This document shows positions 1-8,066 of a stretch of DNA of 47,841 bases, one piece after another; position 1 is the stretch's first letter, and every line of letters begins with the position of its first letter. This stretch comes from an uncultured Christensenella sp. (lineage in GTDB: Bacteria > Bacillota > Clostridia > Christensenellales > Borkfalkiaceae), in NCBI GenBank assembly GCA_949878495.1, contig CATLAR010000004.1, forward strand, positions 1-47,841. Direction: 5' to 3'. Position numbers and translations under genes: made by a program. The notes beneath the pieces are model-generated. The model was given only the letters and a program-made list of their open reading frames with translations. It did no database searches and was not told where the DNA came from.

Positions 1-78
1 CTCGTTGATAAGTTCTTTGCCGCTCTCTGCGGTCATATTCATTTTCCAGTTACCGGCTATGAAAGGTTTTCTTGCCAT
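1..78 (-). CDS. tpiA: Triosephosphate isomerase, N-terminal fragment (cut by window edge)
   Basis: The first 26 codons of a minus-strand gene are visible. They encode a start of the form MARKPFIAGNWKMN, the N-terminal signature of triosephosphate isomerase, including the substrate-binding Asn and Lys of the GNWKMN motif. The enzyme interconverts dihydroxyacetone phosphate and glyceraldehyde 3-phosphate in the cytoplasm. The ATG at 78-76 is preceded by an AAGGAG ribosome binding site and a promoter at 113-141. The gene lies downstream of pgk in the same direction, a common glycolytic order, but a terminator separates the two. The remaining ~90% of the gene lies outside the window. Confidence 0.93.
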   Translation of the reverse strand, partial: MARKPFIAGNWKMNMTAESGKELINE

Positions 79-112
79 TACATTCTCCTTAAGTTTAATC
101 TGTTGTGAAAAT

Positions 113-141
113 ATTATAACACTTTATACGCCGGAATGCAA
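113..141 (-). promoter_or_regulatory. tpiA promoter
   Basis: On the minus strand a TTGCAT -35 box (136-141) and a TATAAT -10 box (113-118) are separated by exactly 17 bp. It lies after the pgk terminator and before the tpiA ribosome binding site, so tpiA can be transcribed independently of pgk. Confidence 0.75.
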
Positions 142-162
142 ATAATTAAAAACCAAAACAGT

Positions 163-197
163 AAAAAAAGCGGCGCAAGGATAAAGCCTTGCGCCGC
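163..197 (-). terminator. Rho-independent terminator of pgk
   Basis: A perfect 11-bp GC-rich inverted repeat (170-180 with 187-197, loop of 6) is followed on the minus strand by a run of T (complement of the A-run at 163-169). It lies about 50 bp beyond the pgk stop codon. Confidence 0.9.
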
Positions 198-244
198 ATA
201 AATTTAAGTTTGATTGGAACGATAGCCGGATTATCGCTCACGCA

Positions 245-1555
245 TTAATGCTTATCGTTGAGGCATGCGATACCGGGAAGCACCTTGCCTTCGAACAGTT
301 CAAGCGAAGCTCCGCCGCCCGTCGAAATGTGCGTTACCTTGTCTGCAAAACCGAGCTGCTGAACCGCCGCCGCGCTGTCGCCGCCGCCGATAATCGTCGT
401 GCATTTGCCGTAAACGTCCGCAAGCGCCTGAGCCACTGCGATAGTGCCCTTTGCAAGGGTGGGGTTCTCGAACACGCCCATAGGTCCGTTCCAGATAACC
501 GCCTTTGCGCCGGCAATCTTCTCTGCGTAAAGTTTTCTCGTCTTTTCGCCGATGTCCATACCCATTTTGTTTGCGGGGATAGCGTTTGCGGGAACGGTTT
601 CAACCTTGATTTCCGCGTCGATGGGGTCGGGGAAGCTCTCCGTAACTACCGTATCTACGGGCAGAAGCAATTCTTTACCCGCTTTCTCGGCTTTGGTCAT
701 CATCTCTTTGCAGTACTCGATTTTCTCTTCGTCGAGCAGGGAAGTACCTATTTCGTAGCCCTTGGCTTTGAGGAAAGTGTACGCCATGCCGCCGCCGATA
801 ATCAGCGTGTCGCATTTTTCAAGCAGGTTGGAAATAACGTTGAGCTTATCGGCAACCTTCGCGCCGCCGAGAATGGCGACGAAAGGACGCTTGGGATTTT
901 CAAGCGTGTCCGCCATAACTTCGAGTTCTTTCTCGATAAGGAAGCCGCAGACAGCCGTTTTTACGATGCCGTATTCTACGATAGCGGCGGTGGAAGCGTG
1001 CGAACGGTGAGCCGTTCCGAACGCGTCGTTTACGTAAATATCCGCGTTATAAGCAAGCTCTTTGCAGAAATTTTCGTCCTTTTTCTCTTCTTCCCAATGG
1101 AAGCGCAGGTTTTCAAGGAGCACTGCCTCGCCGTCTTTAAGCGCGTCGCGCTTGGCTTTCGCGTCGGGTCCGATTACGTCGGAAGCGAAAACTACTTTGC
1201 CGCCCGTAAGCTCCGCAAGTCTCTTTGCAACGGGTGCGAGCGTAAGTTTCTTCGGCTCGTCTTTAAGCGCCTTTTCGATAACCGCCTCTTTGGTGGTCTC
1301 GCCCTTGTCAACCTTTTTCTGGTCTTTCTTGTTGAGCTTTACTTCGCCCGAAAAGATGGAATGCGGTTTGCCCATATGCGAGCAGAGCGTCACTCTCGCG
1401 CCTTTTTCAAGCAGATACTTTATAGTAGGCAGAGCGCCGTTGATTCTGTTTTCGTCGGTGATAACGCCGTCCTTCATAGGAACGTTGAAATCGCAACGCA
1501 CCAGCACGTTTTTACCCTTAAGGTCTTTGAGATCCTTGACGGACATCTTGTTCAT
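245..1555 (-). CDS. pgk: Phosphoglycerate kinase
   Basis: This 436-residue protein is phosphoglycerate kinase, which transfers the acyl phosphate of 1,3-bisphosphoglycerate to ADP in glycolysis. Visible signatures are VRCDFNVP at residues 19-26, SHMGKP at 59-64, LGGAKVADK near 229 and the glycine-rich GGGDSA nucleotide-binding stretch near 393. Bacterial enzymes are usually about 395 residues; the extra length sits right after SHMGKP, where a Lys/Glu-rich insert at about residues 65-103 replaces a short loop before the conserved LAPVAKRL helix. The start chosen has an AAGGAG site eight bases upstream; an internal Met at codon 4 is the alternative. It has its own promoter and terminator. Confidence 0.97.
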   Translation of the reverse strand: MNKMSVKDLKDLKGKNVLVRCDFNVPMKDGVITDENRINGALPTIKYLLEKGARVTLCSHMGKPHSIFSGEVKLNKKDQKKVDKGETTKEAVIEKALKDEPKKLTLAPVAKRLAELTGGKVVFASDVIGPDAKAKRDALKDGEAVLLENLRFHWEEEKKDENFCKELAYNADIYVNDAFGTAHRSHASTAAIVEYGIVKTAVCGFLIEKELEVMADTLENPKRPFVAILGGAKVADKLNVISNLLEKCDTLIIGGGMAYTFLKAKGYEIGTSLLDEEKIEYCKEMMTKAEKAGKELLLPVDTVVTESFPDPIDAEIKVETVPANAIPANKMGMDIGEKTRKLYAEKIAGAKAVIWNGPMGVFENPTLAKGTIAVAQALADVYGKCTTIIGGGDSAAAVQQLGFADKVTHISTGGGASLELFEGKVLPGIACLNDKH

Positions 1556-1594
1556 TGTTCTGACTCCTTGTTTCTTTTAAATATTTCGGTACTT

Positions 1595-1623
1595 ATTATA
1601 GAATAATAAAGGTGAAAAGTCAA
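1595..1623 (-). promoter_or_regulatory. pgk promoter
   Basis: On the minus strand TTGACT (1618-1623) and TATAAT (1595-1600) are separated by 17 bp, a near-consensus housekeeping promoter about 40 bp upstream of the pgk start codon. Confidence 0.85.
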
Positions 1624-1669
1624 TAAAATTAACGCTCTTGGGTATCGAAACTTTTTATCGTGAAAATAA

Positions 1670-1698
1670 TTGAAATGCCGCCGCCGTTATGCTATAAT
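1670..1698 (+). promoter_or_regulatory. tyrA operon promoter
   Basis: TTGAAA (1670-1675) and TATAAT (1693-1698) are separated by 17 bp, 27 bp upstream of the tyrA start codon. It diverges from the pgk promoter. Confidence 0.8.
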
Positions 1699-1724
1699 GT
1701 ATTGAATACGAGGAGTGGAAGAAT

Positions 1725-2576
1725 ATGAGAATTTTGGTTGCGGGGCTGGGTATCATCGGCGGCTCGGTTGCTTTAAGCCTTAAAAAAGCGGGCTATGCGG
1801 TGGACGGCTGGAACCGTTCTCGGCGAGCCGCGGATTACGCGCTCGAAAAAAATATCGTGGATAATATCGCCGCGGATTTCAGTGTTTACGACGTCGTTTT
1901 CGTTGCAATGCCGCCGCGCGCGACCGTGGAATTTATAGAGAACAATACTTTTAAAGACGGCGCCGTCGTTTCCGATATTTGCGGCGTAAAAAAACCGATT
2001 GAGGCGGCAATATGCGCGAAATACCGCAATTTTTCATACGTCGGACTGCACCCTATGGCGGGCAGGGAAATATCGGGTATAGAGGCTGCCTGCGACTATC
2101 TGTTCCGCCACGCGAGCCTTATAGTCGCGCTCAACGCGGACACTGATAAAACGGCGGTTGCGGTCATAGAAAAACTTGCCGCGGAAATGGGTTTCGGGCG
2201 TATCGTCGAATGCTCCGCGGAAGTCCACGACAGAAAGATAGCTTACACTTCGCAGCTTGCGCACGTCGTATCGAACGCGTATGTAAAAGACGGCGATTTG
2301 GAATGTTGTCTGGGTTTTACGGGCGGCAGCTTTCAGGATATGACGAGGATTGCGGGCGTGGACGAAAACGTCTGGTCTGAGCTTTACGTTCTGAATAAGG
2401 ACGAACTGTCGCAAAAAATCGGGTCGCTTATAGACTCGCTCGAAGAAATAAAAACCGCCGTTGAGTCGGGAAACGAAAAAGATCTTGCGCAAATTCTGGC
2501 AAACGGCAGGCGACTTTACGAAAATTGTAAAAAAATTGCCTCCGACGGCGATATTTGCGTAAAAAAATTGAGGTAA
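1725..2576 (+). CDS. tyrA: Prephenate dehydrogenase
   Basis: The 283-residue protein is a TyrA-family dehydrogenase that oxidatively decarboxylates prephenate (or arogenate) with NAD(P)+ on the way to tyrosine. The N-terminus carries the Rossmann motif GLGIIGGS at residues 7-14. A catalytic-region HPMAGRE segment and a C-terminal helical motif of the HDxxxAxxSxxxH type are both readable. There is no ACT or chorismate mutase domain, so this is the short monofunctional form. A GAGGAG ribosome binding site precedes the ATG. It heads a plus-strand run ending at yhbY. The shikimate genes lie some 33 kb away at 34.7-38.6 kb, so the aromatic pathway is split in this genome. Confidence 0.93.
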   Translation: MRILVAGLGIIGGSVALSLKKAGYAVDGWNRSRRAADYALEKNIVDNIAADFSVYDVVFVAMPPRATVEFIENNTFKDGAVVSDICGVKKPIEAAICAKYRNFSYVGLHPMAGREISGIEAACDYLFRHASLIVALNADTDKTAVAVIEKLAAEMGFGRIVECSAEVHDRKIAYTSQLAHVVSNAYVKDGDLECCLGFTGGSFQDMTRIAGVDENVWSELYVLNKDELSQKIGSLIDSLEEIKTAVESGNEKDLAQILANGRRLYENCKKIASDGDICVKKLR

Positions 2577-2620
2577 AATTTTTTAATCCGTGTTATAATA
2601 GTGTAAAACGGGGGACGAAA

Positions 2621-2977
2621 ATGAATTGTACTGTTACTATCGACAACGGCAAAACGGACGGCAGGTTCGTTTCAAAGGGCAAACTCGGTTTCGGCGCGGA
2701 AGGCTTTACCGTATTTTATCAGCTTGACGGCGACAAATGTATGCTGACCTATTCGGGAGGCCGCGTCGTTCAGGAAAGGCGGGGGCGCGTGCCTATGGTT
2801 ATGCGGTTCACGCAGGGCAAGCAGACGGAATGCACTCTCGGCGACGGCACGAATACGGGCTCGTTTCCCGTGTTCACCGATAAAATAGAGATTAAGAACG
2901 ACGATAAGTCGGTATCCGTTAAACTTTTTTATACTTTGGCGGGCGAATTCGTAACGCTCTCCATAACTGCAAAATAA
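2621..2977 (+). CDS. DUF1934 (YwiB-like) beta-barrel protein
   Basis: I place the start at the ATG at 2621, behind a GGGGGA ribosome binding site, giving 118 residues; an upstream in-frame start at 2555 would overlap tyrA and adds residues with no family resemblance. The sequence alternates hydrophobic and polar residues throughout, as in a small all-beta barrel, with a pattern like the DUF1934/YwiB family (a calycin-like fold in Bacillus subtilis YwiB). The function of the family is not established. A TATAAT-like element at 2594-2599 may add a weak promoter. It sits 44 bp after tyrA and 13 bp before the next gene, so co-transcription is likely. Confidence 0.8.
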   Translation: MNCTVTIDNGKTDGRFVSKGKLGFGAEGFTVFYQLDGDKCMLTYSGGRVVQERRGRVPMVMRFTQGKQTECTLGDGTNTGSFPVFTDKIEIKNDDKSVSVKLFYTLAGEFVTLSITAK

Positions 2978-2990
2978 ACAGAGGAAAATT

Positions 2991-3635
2991 ATGACTATAG
3001 AGTATCTGGGACATTCCTGCTTTAAACTTACGGAGAGCACGGGCACGGCGGTCGTTTGCGACCCGTATTCCGACGAGGTCGGGTATAGTATGCCCGAAGT
3101 TTCGGCCGACGCGGTCACCGTTTCCCATCATCATTTCGACCACGATTGCGTTTCAAAAGTCAAGGGCTCGCCGCTGGTCATCGATAAAGAGAGCTGTCAC
3201 GAGCTTACGGGCGTTGAAATCAACTCCGTCAAGTCCTTTCACGACGGCAGCCGCGGCAAAAAACGCGGCGAAAACGTAATTTTCAAGTTCAGAATGGACG
3301 GCATCGACGTCTGCCACCTAGGCGACCTCGGCGAAAAATGCTCACTCGAACTTATAGAAACGATATTGCCCGTCAACGTGCTGTTGATTCCCGTCGGCGG
3401 CAATTACACCATAGACGCGGAAATGGCGAAGGAATACGTTGACAGGATAATGCCCGAAATCGTAATTCCGATGCATTACCGCACGCGCGAATGCGAACTC
3501 GACATCGACAAAGTGGATGCGTTTTTGAACCTTTTCGAGGACGAATACGTCGAGGAGTACGACGGTAATTCAATCGAGCTTTCGAGAAGCGACCTCGGCG
3601 AAGAAACGCGCGTTATTGTGCTCAGGAGAAAATAA
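2991..3635 (+). CDS. Metal-dependent hydrolase of the beta-lactamase superfamily (UPF0173-like)
   Basis: This 214-residue protein opens with an IEYLGHSCFKL strand and has the HHHFDHD metal-binding motif after TVSH, both typical of the compact metallo-beta-lactamase-fold hydrolases annotated as UPF0173/YtkL. Further ligands are visible as HLGDLG and as the His of PMHYRT near the C-terminus, so the metal site looks intact. The substrate is unknown. A GAGG ribosome binding site lies just before the ATG. The stop codon overlaps the start of the next gene (TAATG), so the two are translationally coupled. An intact metal site here contrasts with the degenerate one at 33.7 kb. Confidence 0.88.
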   Translation: MTIEYLGHSCFKLTESTGTAVVCDPYSDEVGYSMPEVSADAVTVSHHHFDHDCVSKVKGSPLVIDKESCHELTGVEINSVKSFHDGSRGKKRGENVIFKFRMDGIDVCHLGDLGEKCSLELIETILPVNVLLIPVGGNYTIDAEMAKEYVDRIMPEIVIPMHYRTRECELDIDKVDAFLNLFEDEYVEEYDGNSIELSRSDLGEETRVIVLRRK

Positions 3636-4894
3636 TGAACGAATACGAATTGCGGAATATTGAAGATAAGCTCAATAAAAAGGGCATTTACGACGTGCGG
3701 CAGATTGCCCGCGCGCTCAATGTGCACCCCGAATTTCCGCAAAAACCTAAAATAATCGAGGCGATAATAGGCTACGCGCGCGGCGAAGTCGCGCCCACGC
3801 CGCATTCTTTGCGCGGCGCGCCGCCTAAATCGTACGAGCACGACGAAGAGCTCGTCGCTCAAATCGAGCTACTCAGGAAATCGTCGCAGACCAATACGGT
3901 AGGCGTTTCGGACGGCAGTACGGAAAGCTCCGTTTCCGTTGAAGGAGTGCTTTACGCCGACGGCAGGCTGCGCGTCGGTCCGTCGGGCGAAGCGGATATT
4001 TCGCCGTCGCTGTTTACCAGATACGATTTGCGCACGGGCGACGCGTTGAAGGGCGCGGCGATGACGGGAACGGACGGCAAAAGCGCGACGGTTTTCAAGA
4101 TAGAAAGCGTGAACGGCGCGTCGCCCGACGGCGCGCGCGATCGCAGGGATTTCAGTTCGCTCACGCACATTTACCCCGAAATATATATGCCTCTGTCGCT
4201 TGACGACGACGGGCTTTTATGCCGCGAAATAGACCTTTTCTGTCCGATAGGTTTCGGCGAAAGGGCGTTCGTTGCGGGGGCGGACAACTCCGCCTGTCTT
4301 GAAGCGTTAAAGACGATTGCACGCAGGATATGCGCTGTTTACGGCGATGTTGAAGCCGTTTTATTACTCAACAACGCCCGCCCCGAGGAGGCTACTTATT
4401 TCCGCCGCGCGTTCGGGAAAGCCGCGGTTTTCGCTTCGACTTTCGACAAGTCCGACGGCTATGCGCGCATGACCGCGGTCACCGCTTTCGAGTACGCAAA
4501 AAGGATAATCGAGCGGGGCGGCAACGCCGTCGTTTTCGCGGACGGACTGTTCGGCGGGCAGATTGAAAAAGAGCTCGTCAAGAAAATGCTTTACTCCGCG
4601 TGTTACGCCGAAGAGGGCGGTTCGCTCACCGTTATTTCGACTATCACCGACGACTGTCCTTACCGCTTGGAAATGCTCGCTTTTGCGGGCGTGATTGCAC
4701 GCGTTGCGGACGGCAGCGCCGCGCTGGACGTAGCGCGTTCCAGGTCGGACAGGGCGGCGGAGTATCTCGGTAAGGATGGGTTTGCCGCGGCGGCATACCT
4801 TCGCGGCAAGTTTTCCGACGGCGGGATAGAGGGCGTTTTCGCGCAGTACGCGGATAACGCGCAAATTATGGAAGCGTATAAAAATGGCAGATAA
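3635..4894 (+). CDS. Rho-like protein with degenerate ATPase site (pseudo-Rho)
   Basis: The 419-residue protein follows the whole domain order of transcription terminator Rho. Residues 1-50 resemble the Rho N-terminal helical domain; 100-165 match the RNA-binding cold-shock-like domain (GVLYADGRLRVGPSG, then SPSLFTRYDLRTGD); 175-375 match the hexameric ATPase core (HIYPE, IDLFCPIGFGERAFVAG, RPEEATYFRR, ASTFDKSDGYA, GGSLTVIST, DVARSR). The ATPase motifs are gone: the P-loop position (213-222) reads VAGADNSACL with no GKT, the DERPEEV segment reads NNARPEEA, and the Walker B aspartate region reads VVFADGLFGG followed by a deletion where Rho carries its RNA-contacting Q-loop. It should therefore not be an active translocase. 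It overlaps its upstream neighbour by 1 nt and obgE by 11 nt, so it is embedded in a housekeeping operon. Its role is unknown. Confidence 0.82.
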   Translation: MNEYELRNIEDKLNKKGIYDVRQIARALNVHPEFPQKPKIIEAIIGYARGEVAPTPHSLRGAPPKSYEHDEELVAQIELLRKSSQTNTVGVSDGSTESSVSVEGVLYADGRLRVGPSGEADISPSLFTRYDLRTGDALKGAAMTGTDGKSATVFKIESVNGASPDGARDRRDFSSLTHIYPEIYMPLSLDDDGLLCREIDLFCPIGFGERAFVAGADNSACLEALKTIARRICAVYGDVEAVLLLNNARPEEATYFRRAFGKAAVFASTFDKSDGYARMTAVTAFEYAKRIIERGGNAVVFADGLFGGQIEKELVKKMLYSACYAEEGGSLTVISTITDDCPYRLEMLAFAGVIARVADGSAALDVARSRSDRAAEYLGKDGFAAAAYLRGKFSDGGIEGVFAQYADNAQIMEAYKNGR

Positions 4895-6164
4895 AAATTT
4901 ATTTACCGATAAGGTACGGATTACGATAAAATCGGGAGACGGCGGGGACGGAATGAACTCGTTCAAGTCCTACAAGGGCAAGCCCGCGTGCGGTCCCGAC
5001 GGCGGCGACGGCGGCAACGGCGGAAATATCTGGATACAGGCTGACGCGAGTATGAACGATTTGCTGGCGTTCCGTTATCAGAGCAAGTACGTTGCGGGCG
5101 ACGGCGAGCGCGGCGGCTCGAACAAATGCTTCGGCAGGGGCGGCGCGGACGTAGTAATCAAAGTTCCCCTCGGCACGGTCGTGCGCGACTACGAAACGGG
5201 CACGGTCATTTCGGATATGTTTTCCGACGGAGAGAAAAAGCTGATTGCCGAAGGCGGCAGGGGCGGCAAAGGCAACGTTCGGTTCACTACTTCGCGCAGG
5301 CACGCGCCCAACTTTGCGCAAAAGGGCGAAAAAACCCAGCCGCACGTGCTCTCGCTCGAACTCAAAGTCATTGCCGACGTAGGTATTATAGGTTTCCCCA
5401 ACGTGGGCAAATCCACGCTGCTTTCCAAAATTTCGGCGGCTAAGCCCAAAATCGCAAACTATCATTTCACCACGCTTTCGCCCAACCTCGGCGTAGTTCA
5501 GCTTTACGACAAATCTTTCGTAGCCGCGGACATCCCCGGACTTATCGAGGGCGCGGCGGACGGCGCGGGGCTGGGTCACGACTTTTTAAGGCATATCGAG
5601 CGCACGAGAATGCTCGTTCACGTAGTCGATATTTCGGGCGTGGAAGGGCGCGACCCCGTTGAAGACTACAAAAAAATCAACGCCGAACTTAAAGGATATT
5701 CCAAAAAACTGGCGGCGTTGCCCCAGATAATCGTGCTCAACAAATGCGACGTTTACGGCGCAGAAGAAAATATCAAAAAATTCCGCCGCCGTTACGCGCG
5801 TTACCACAAAATTTACGCCGTCACCGCCGTCAGCGGCGAGGGCACAGCGGAGCTTATAGAGGGCGTGTTCGAAACGCTCGAAACCCTGCCTCCCGTTTCG
5901 CGCGTGGAGAGCGACGAAAATTTCACATACAGAAAGAGCGGCAACCTCGGCTTCGAAATTTATATGGACGGCGGCGTTTACGTGGTCGTGGGCGACCTCG
6001 TGGAAATGCTTTGCAGAAACGTCGTGCTCAACGACCCCGATTCTATGGCGTATTTCCAGAAAATTCTGCGCGAAAAGGGCGTTATTTCAAAATTAAAGGA
6101 GATGGGGATCAAGGAAAACGACGTCGTTTCGATAGGTGAAGTCGAATTCGAGTTTATCCCGTAA
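4884..6164 (+). CDS. obgE: GTPase Obg/CgtA
   Basis: The 426-residue protein is the essential ribosome-associated GTPase Obg, involved in 50S subunit maturation and stress signalling. The N-terminal glycine-rich Obg fold is clear (GDGGDGMNSF, GPDGGDGGNGGN, GGRGGKGN). The GTPase domain follows with G1 GFPNVGKST, G3 DIPGLIEGA and G4 NKCD, and a C-terminal OCT domain ends the protein. The start overlaps the pseudo-Rho gene by 11 nt; the ATG is followed at once by the family-typical FTDKVRI strand. In many Firmicutes obgE is linked to yhbY and nadD, as here. Confidence 0.97.
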   Translation: MADKNLFTDKVRITIKSGDGGDGMNSFKSYKGKPACGPDGGDGGNGGNIWIQADASMNDLLAFRYQSKYVAGDGERGGSNKCFGRGGADVVIKVPLGTVVRDYETGTVISDMFSDGEKKLIAEGGRGGKGNVRFTTSRRHAPNFAQKGEKTQPHVLSLELKVIADVGIIGFPNVGKSTLLSKISAAKPKIANYHFTTLSPNLGVVQLYDKSFVAADIPGLIEGAADGAGLGHDFLRHIERTRMLVHVVDISGVEGRDPVEDYKKINAELKGYSKKLAALPQIIVLNKCDVYGAEENIKKFRRRYARYHKIYAVTAVSGEGTAELIEGVFETLETLPPVSRVESDENFTYRKSGNLGFEIYMDGGVYVVVGDLVEMLCRNVVLNDPDSMAYFQKILREKGVISKLKEMGIKENDVVSIGEVEFEFIP

Positions 6165-6170
6165 CCGCCG

Positions 6171-7640
6171 ATGGAAAGCGTAAACGCCATTTTTTACGAG
6201 TTCAGGTATTACCTTCTGCCCGAGGGCTGCACGGTAACCGACGGCGCGGTTATAAACGCCAGACGGCTGAACGAAAGGGAGTGTATGGCTCCCGACTTTG
6301 TTTACGGGGGCATTACCGACGAAACGCTTGAAATAACCGACGCGGCGCGCACGTTTCCCGTAACGGTCAATTTGTATACGCAGGAGGAATACGACGCGTT
6401 GCTTTTAAAGCGGATAAAGCGCGTTTGCCCCGGTTGCGTAAGATATTCGGACGACGGCGACGATACCCGCCTCGACGGTCACCACCGCGAAATTTCCCTG
6501 CGCGGTACTTGCTACGAGCGGGAGGAAGAAGGAACTCCGCCCTCTTACGCGACTTGCGTGGAATGGTTCTACGGCGACCTTGCCGAAGCCGCCGACGAGC
6601 TCGCGGCTTGTGTGGACGGCGGCGATAGCGCAAAGTTTAATAAGATCTGTCAAAAATGCGCCCGTTACATAGTGCCGCCCGTCAGATTTTTCGGCGAAAA
6701 GCGGGACGGCAAGTACGTTGCGTATATGCAGTGTTCTAATTATTCCGATCTGTATCTGAATATGCTTGCGTATACTGCGCTGTCTGCGCGTTACCCCGAA
6801 ACCCCCTTTGCCCGCGCGGGCTGGTCGGTTATCCCGTTTATTCCCGAGGGTGCGAACGGTTATAAGGGCAAAATCAATGGCGACAAGCCCTTGGGTCGGC
6901 TGGAAAAGACCGACCTGAGTTGGAGGTACGACCTCGTCGTCAACGTGAAAAAAGGCTTGTCCGAAAAACAAACGGACAAGCTAGCGGACGACGCTTACAG
7001 GTATCTGTCTTTTAAGATAGGCGAGGACAGAATGCTGCGCGTGCTCGGCGCGGTTAGAACAGAGGAAGGGTCTGCCGAACTTACCGCCGACGAAATCTGC
7101 GAAAAACTGCGCGAAGCCGACGCGGATATCCCGTCGCATTTCCCGCCTTCTTTGCCATACGGTTGGGAAAGCGCCGACGCAACGCCTTACAGAAGTGTGT
7201 CAAACGGCGTTACTACCTGCATTTCTCTCTCCGAACTTGCCTGCGACCCGACGGAAGCCGAGGGCATTAACTTCGGCGGCGAGTTTGCGTACGCGTATCT
7301 TTACGCGCCCGCCACGCCCGAGCGTTACGAAGAGATTTACGGCGTTTTAAGCCGTTATCTTTGCGGCGAGGACTCCGTGCCCGAACCCGTTCTGCTCAAA
7401 GACGAGTTTAATTACAGTTTTATGAGCGTGGGCGCGTGCAACTGCTCGTACGGCGGGGGAGAGGGAATTGCTTTCGAGTTTTTCGTCGCCGACGAAAACA
7501 AGTTTTACAGATTTATGAAAATTTTAGCGCCCGTGCTTACCGCTTACGGTGCAAAACTCGTCGTTGTCAACGGCGCGGGCGTAAACGAATTCGTCTGCGG
7601 CGTGGACATAACGCCCGCGGGCTGCGGCGAGAGCAACTGA
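6171..7640 (+). CDS. Unknown 489-residue protein between obgE and yhbY
   Basis: I do not recognise this protein. It begins 6 bp after obgE and ends 17 bp before yhbY, in the same direction, so it is almost surely co-transcribed with ribosome-assembly genes. It is acidic, has no signal peptide or membrane segment, and contains about 16 cysteines, including pairs such as CPGC and CQKC and a CNCS stretch near the C-terminus. Tyrosine and aspartate are frequent. The base composition matches the neighbours, so recent transfer is not suggested. No strong Shine-Dalgarno is visible before the ATG, which fits translational coupling to obgE. Confidence 0.8.
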   Translation: MESVNAIFYEFRYYLLPEGCTVTDGAVINARRLNERECMAPDFVYGGITDETLEITDAARTFPVTVNLYTQEEYDALLLKRIKRVCPGCVRYSDDGDDTRLDGHHREISLRGTCYEREEEGTPPSYATCVEWFYGDLAEAADELAACVDGGDSAKFNKICQKCARYIVPPVRFFGEKRDGKYVAYMQCSNYSDLYLNMLAYTALSARYPETPFARAGWSVIPFIPEGANGYKGKINGDKPLGRLEKTDLSWRYDLVVNVKKGLSEKQTDKLADDAYRYLSFKIGEDRMLRVLGAVRTEEGSAELTADEICEKLREADADIPSHFPPSLPYGWESADATPYRSVSNGVTTCISLSELACDPTEAEGINFGGEFAYAYLYAPATPERYEEIYGVLSRYLCGEDSVPEPVLLKDEFNYSFMSVGACNCSYGGGEGIAFEFFVADENKFYRFMKILAPVLTAYGAKLVVVNGAGVNEFVCGVDITPAGCGESN

Positions 7641-7657
7641 TTTTAAAAGGATAAAAA

Positions 7658-7951
7658 ATGATTACTTCCAAACAACGCAGTAAATTAAAGGCGCTTGCCG
7701 CCAATATCACGCCCGCTTTCCAGCTCGGTAAAGAGGGCATCGGCGAAAATATGCTCGCCAATCTTTCCGACTGTCTTGAAAAAAGAGAACTCGTAAAGGT
7801 CAATATTCTTGAAAATGCGGACGGCGTGCCCGCGGATTTGGGGCGCGAACTCGCAGCAAAGCTCGGCGCGGAATGCGTCATCGTAATAGGCAGAAAAGCC
7901 GTTTTATACCGCCGCTCAAAGCGCAAGGACGTCGAGCATATCGAGCTGTAA
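7658..7951 (+). CDS. yhbY: YhbY-family (CRM domain) RNA-binding protein
   Basis: This 97-residue protein is a complete CRM-domain protein. It starts with TSKQRSKLKALA, followed by FQLGKEGI (the family GKxG-type loop) and a C-terminal IGRKAVLYRRS strand. YhbY/YqeI proteins bind pre-50S ribosomal particles and help assembly. An AAAAGG ribosome binding site precedes the ATG. Its neighbourhood with obgE upstream and nadD/rsfS downstream is the standard Firmicutes arrangement, although here a minus-strand gene and a repeat intervene before nadD. Confidence 0.93.
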   Translation: MITSKQRSKLKALAANITPAFQLGKEGIGENMLANLSDCLEKRELVKVNILENADGVPADLGRELAAKLGAECVIVIGRKAVLYRRSKRKDVEHIEL

Positions 7952-7971
7952 CGCCCCGTCTTTCCATCAAT

Positions 7972-8056
7972 GAAAGATAGCCCACCGAACTTGCCCTCTC
8001 CTATCGAAAGAAGAGCCGACTGAACTTGCCCTCTCCTTGGAGGAGAGGGGTAGGGG
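7972..8056. repeat. Short intergenic tandem repeat with CCCTCTCC/GGAGAGGG hairpin
   Basis: Two imperfect copies of a unit of about 35 nt lie between the convergent yhbY and the membrane-protein gene; both contain the identical 16-mer GAACTTGCCCTCTCCT (7987-8002 and 8022-8037). The second copy runs into a hairpin whose 8-bp arms are CCCTCTCC and GGAGAGGG, followed by GTAGGGGTGAGG. Elements with this CCCTCTCC...GGAGAGGGG...GGTGAGG look recur, from memory, between genes of many unrelated bacteria. There is no T-run, but the hairpin could reduce read-through between the convergent genes. Confidence 0.6.
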
Positions 8057-8066
8057 TGAGGTGTTT

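Noticed and set aside
248-1606. A 452-codon open frame on the strand opposite pgk
   Set aside because: It is antisense to an unmistakable pgk gene, has no family motif or ribosome binding site, and such frames arise from codon bias in this genome.
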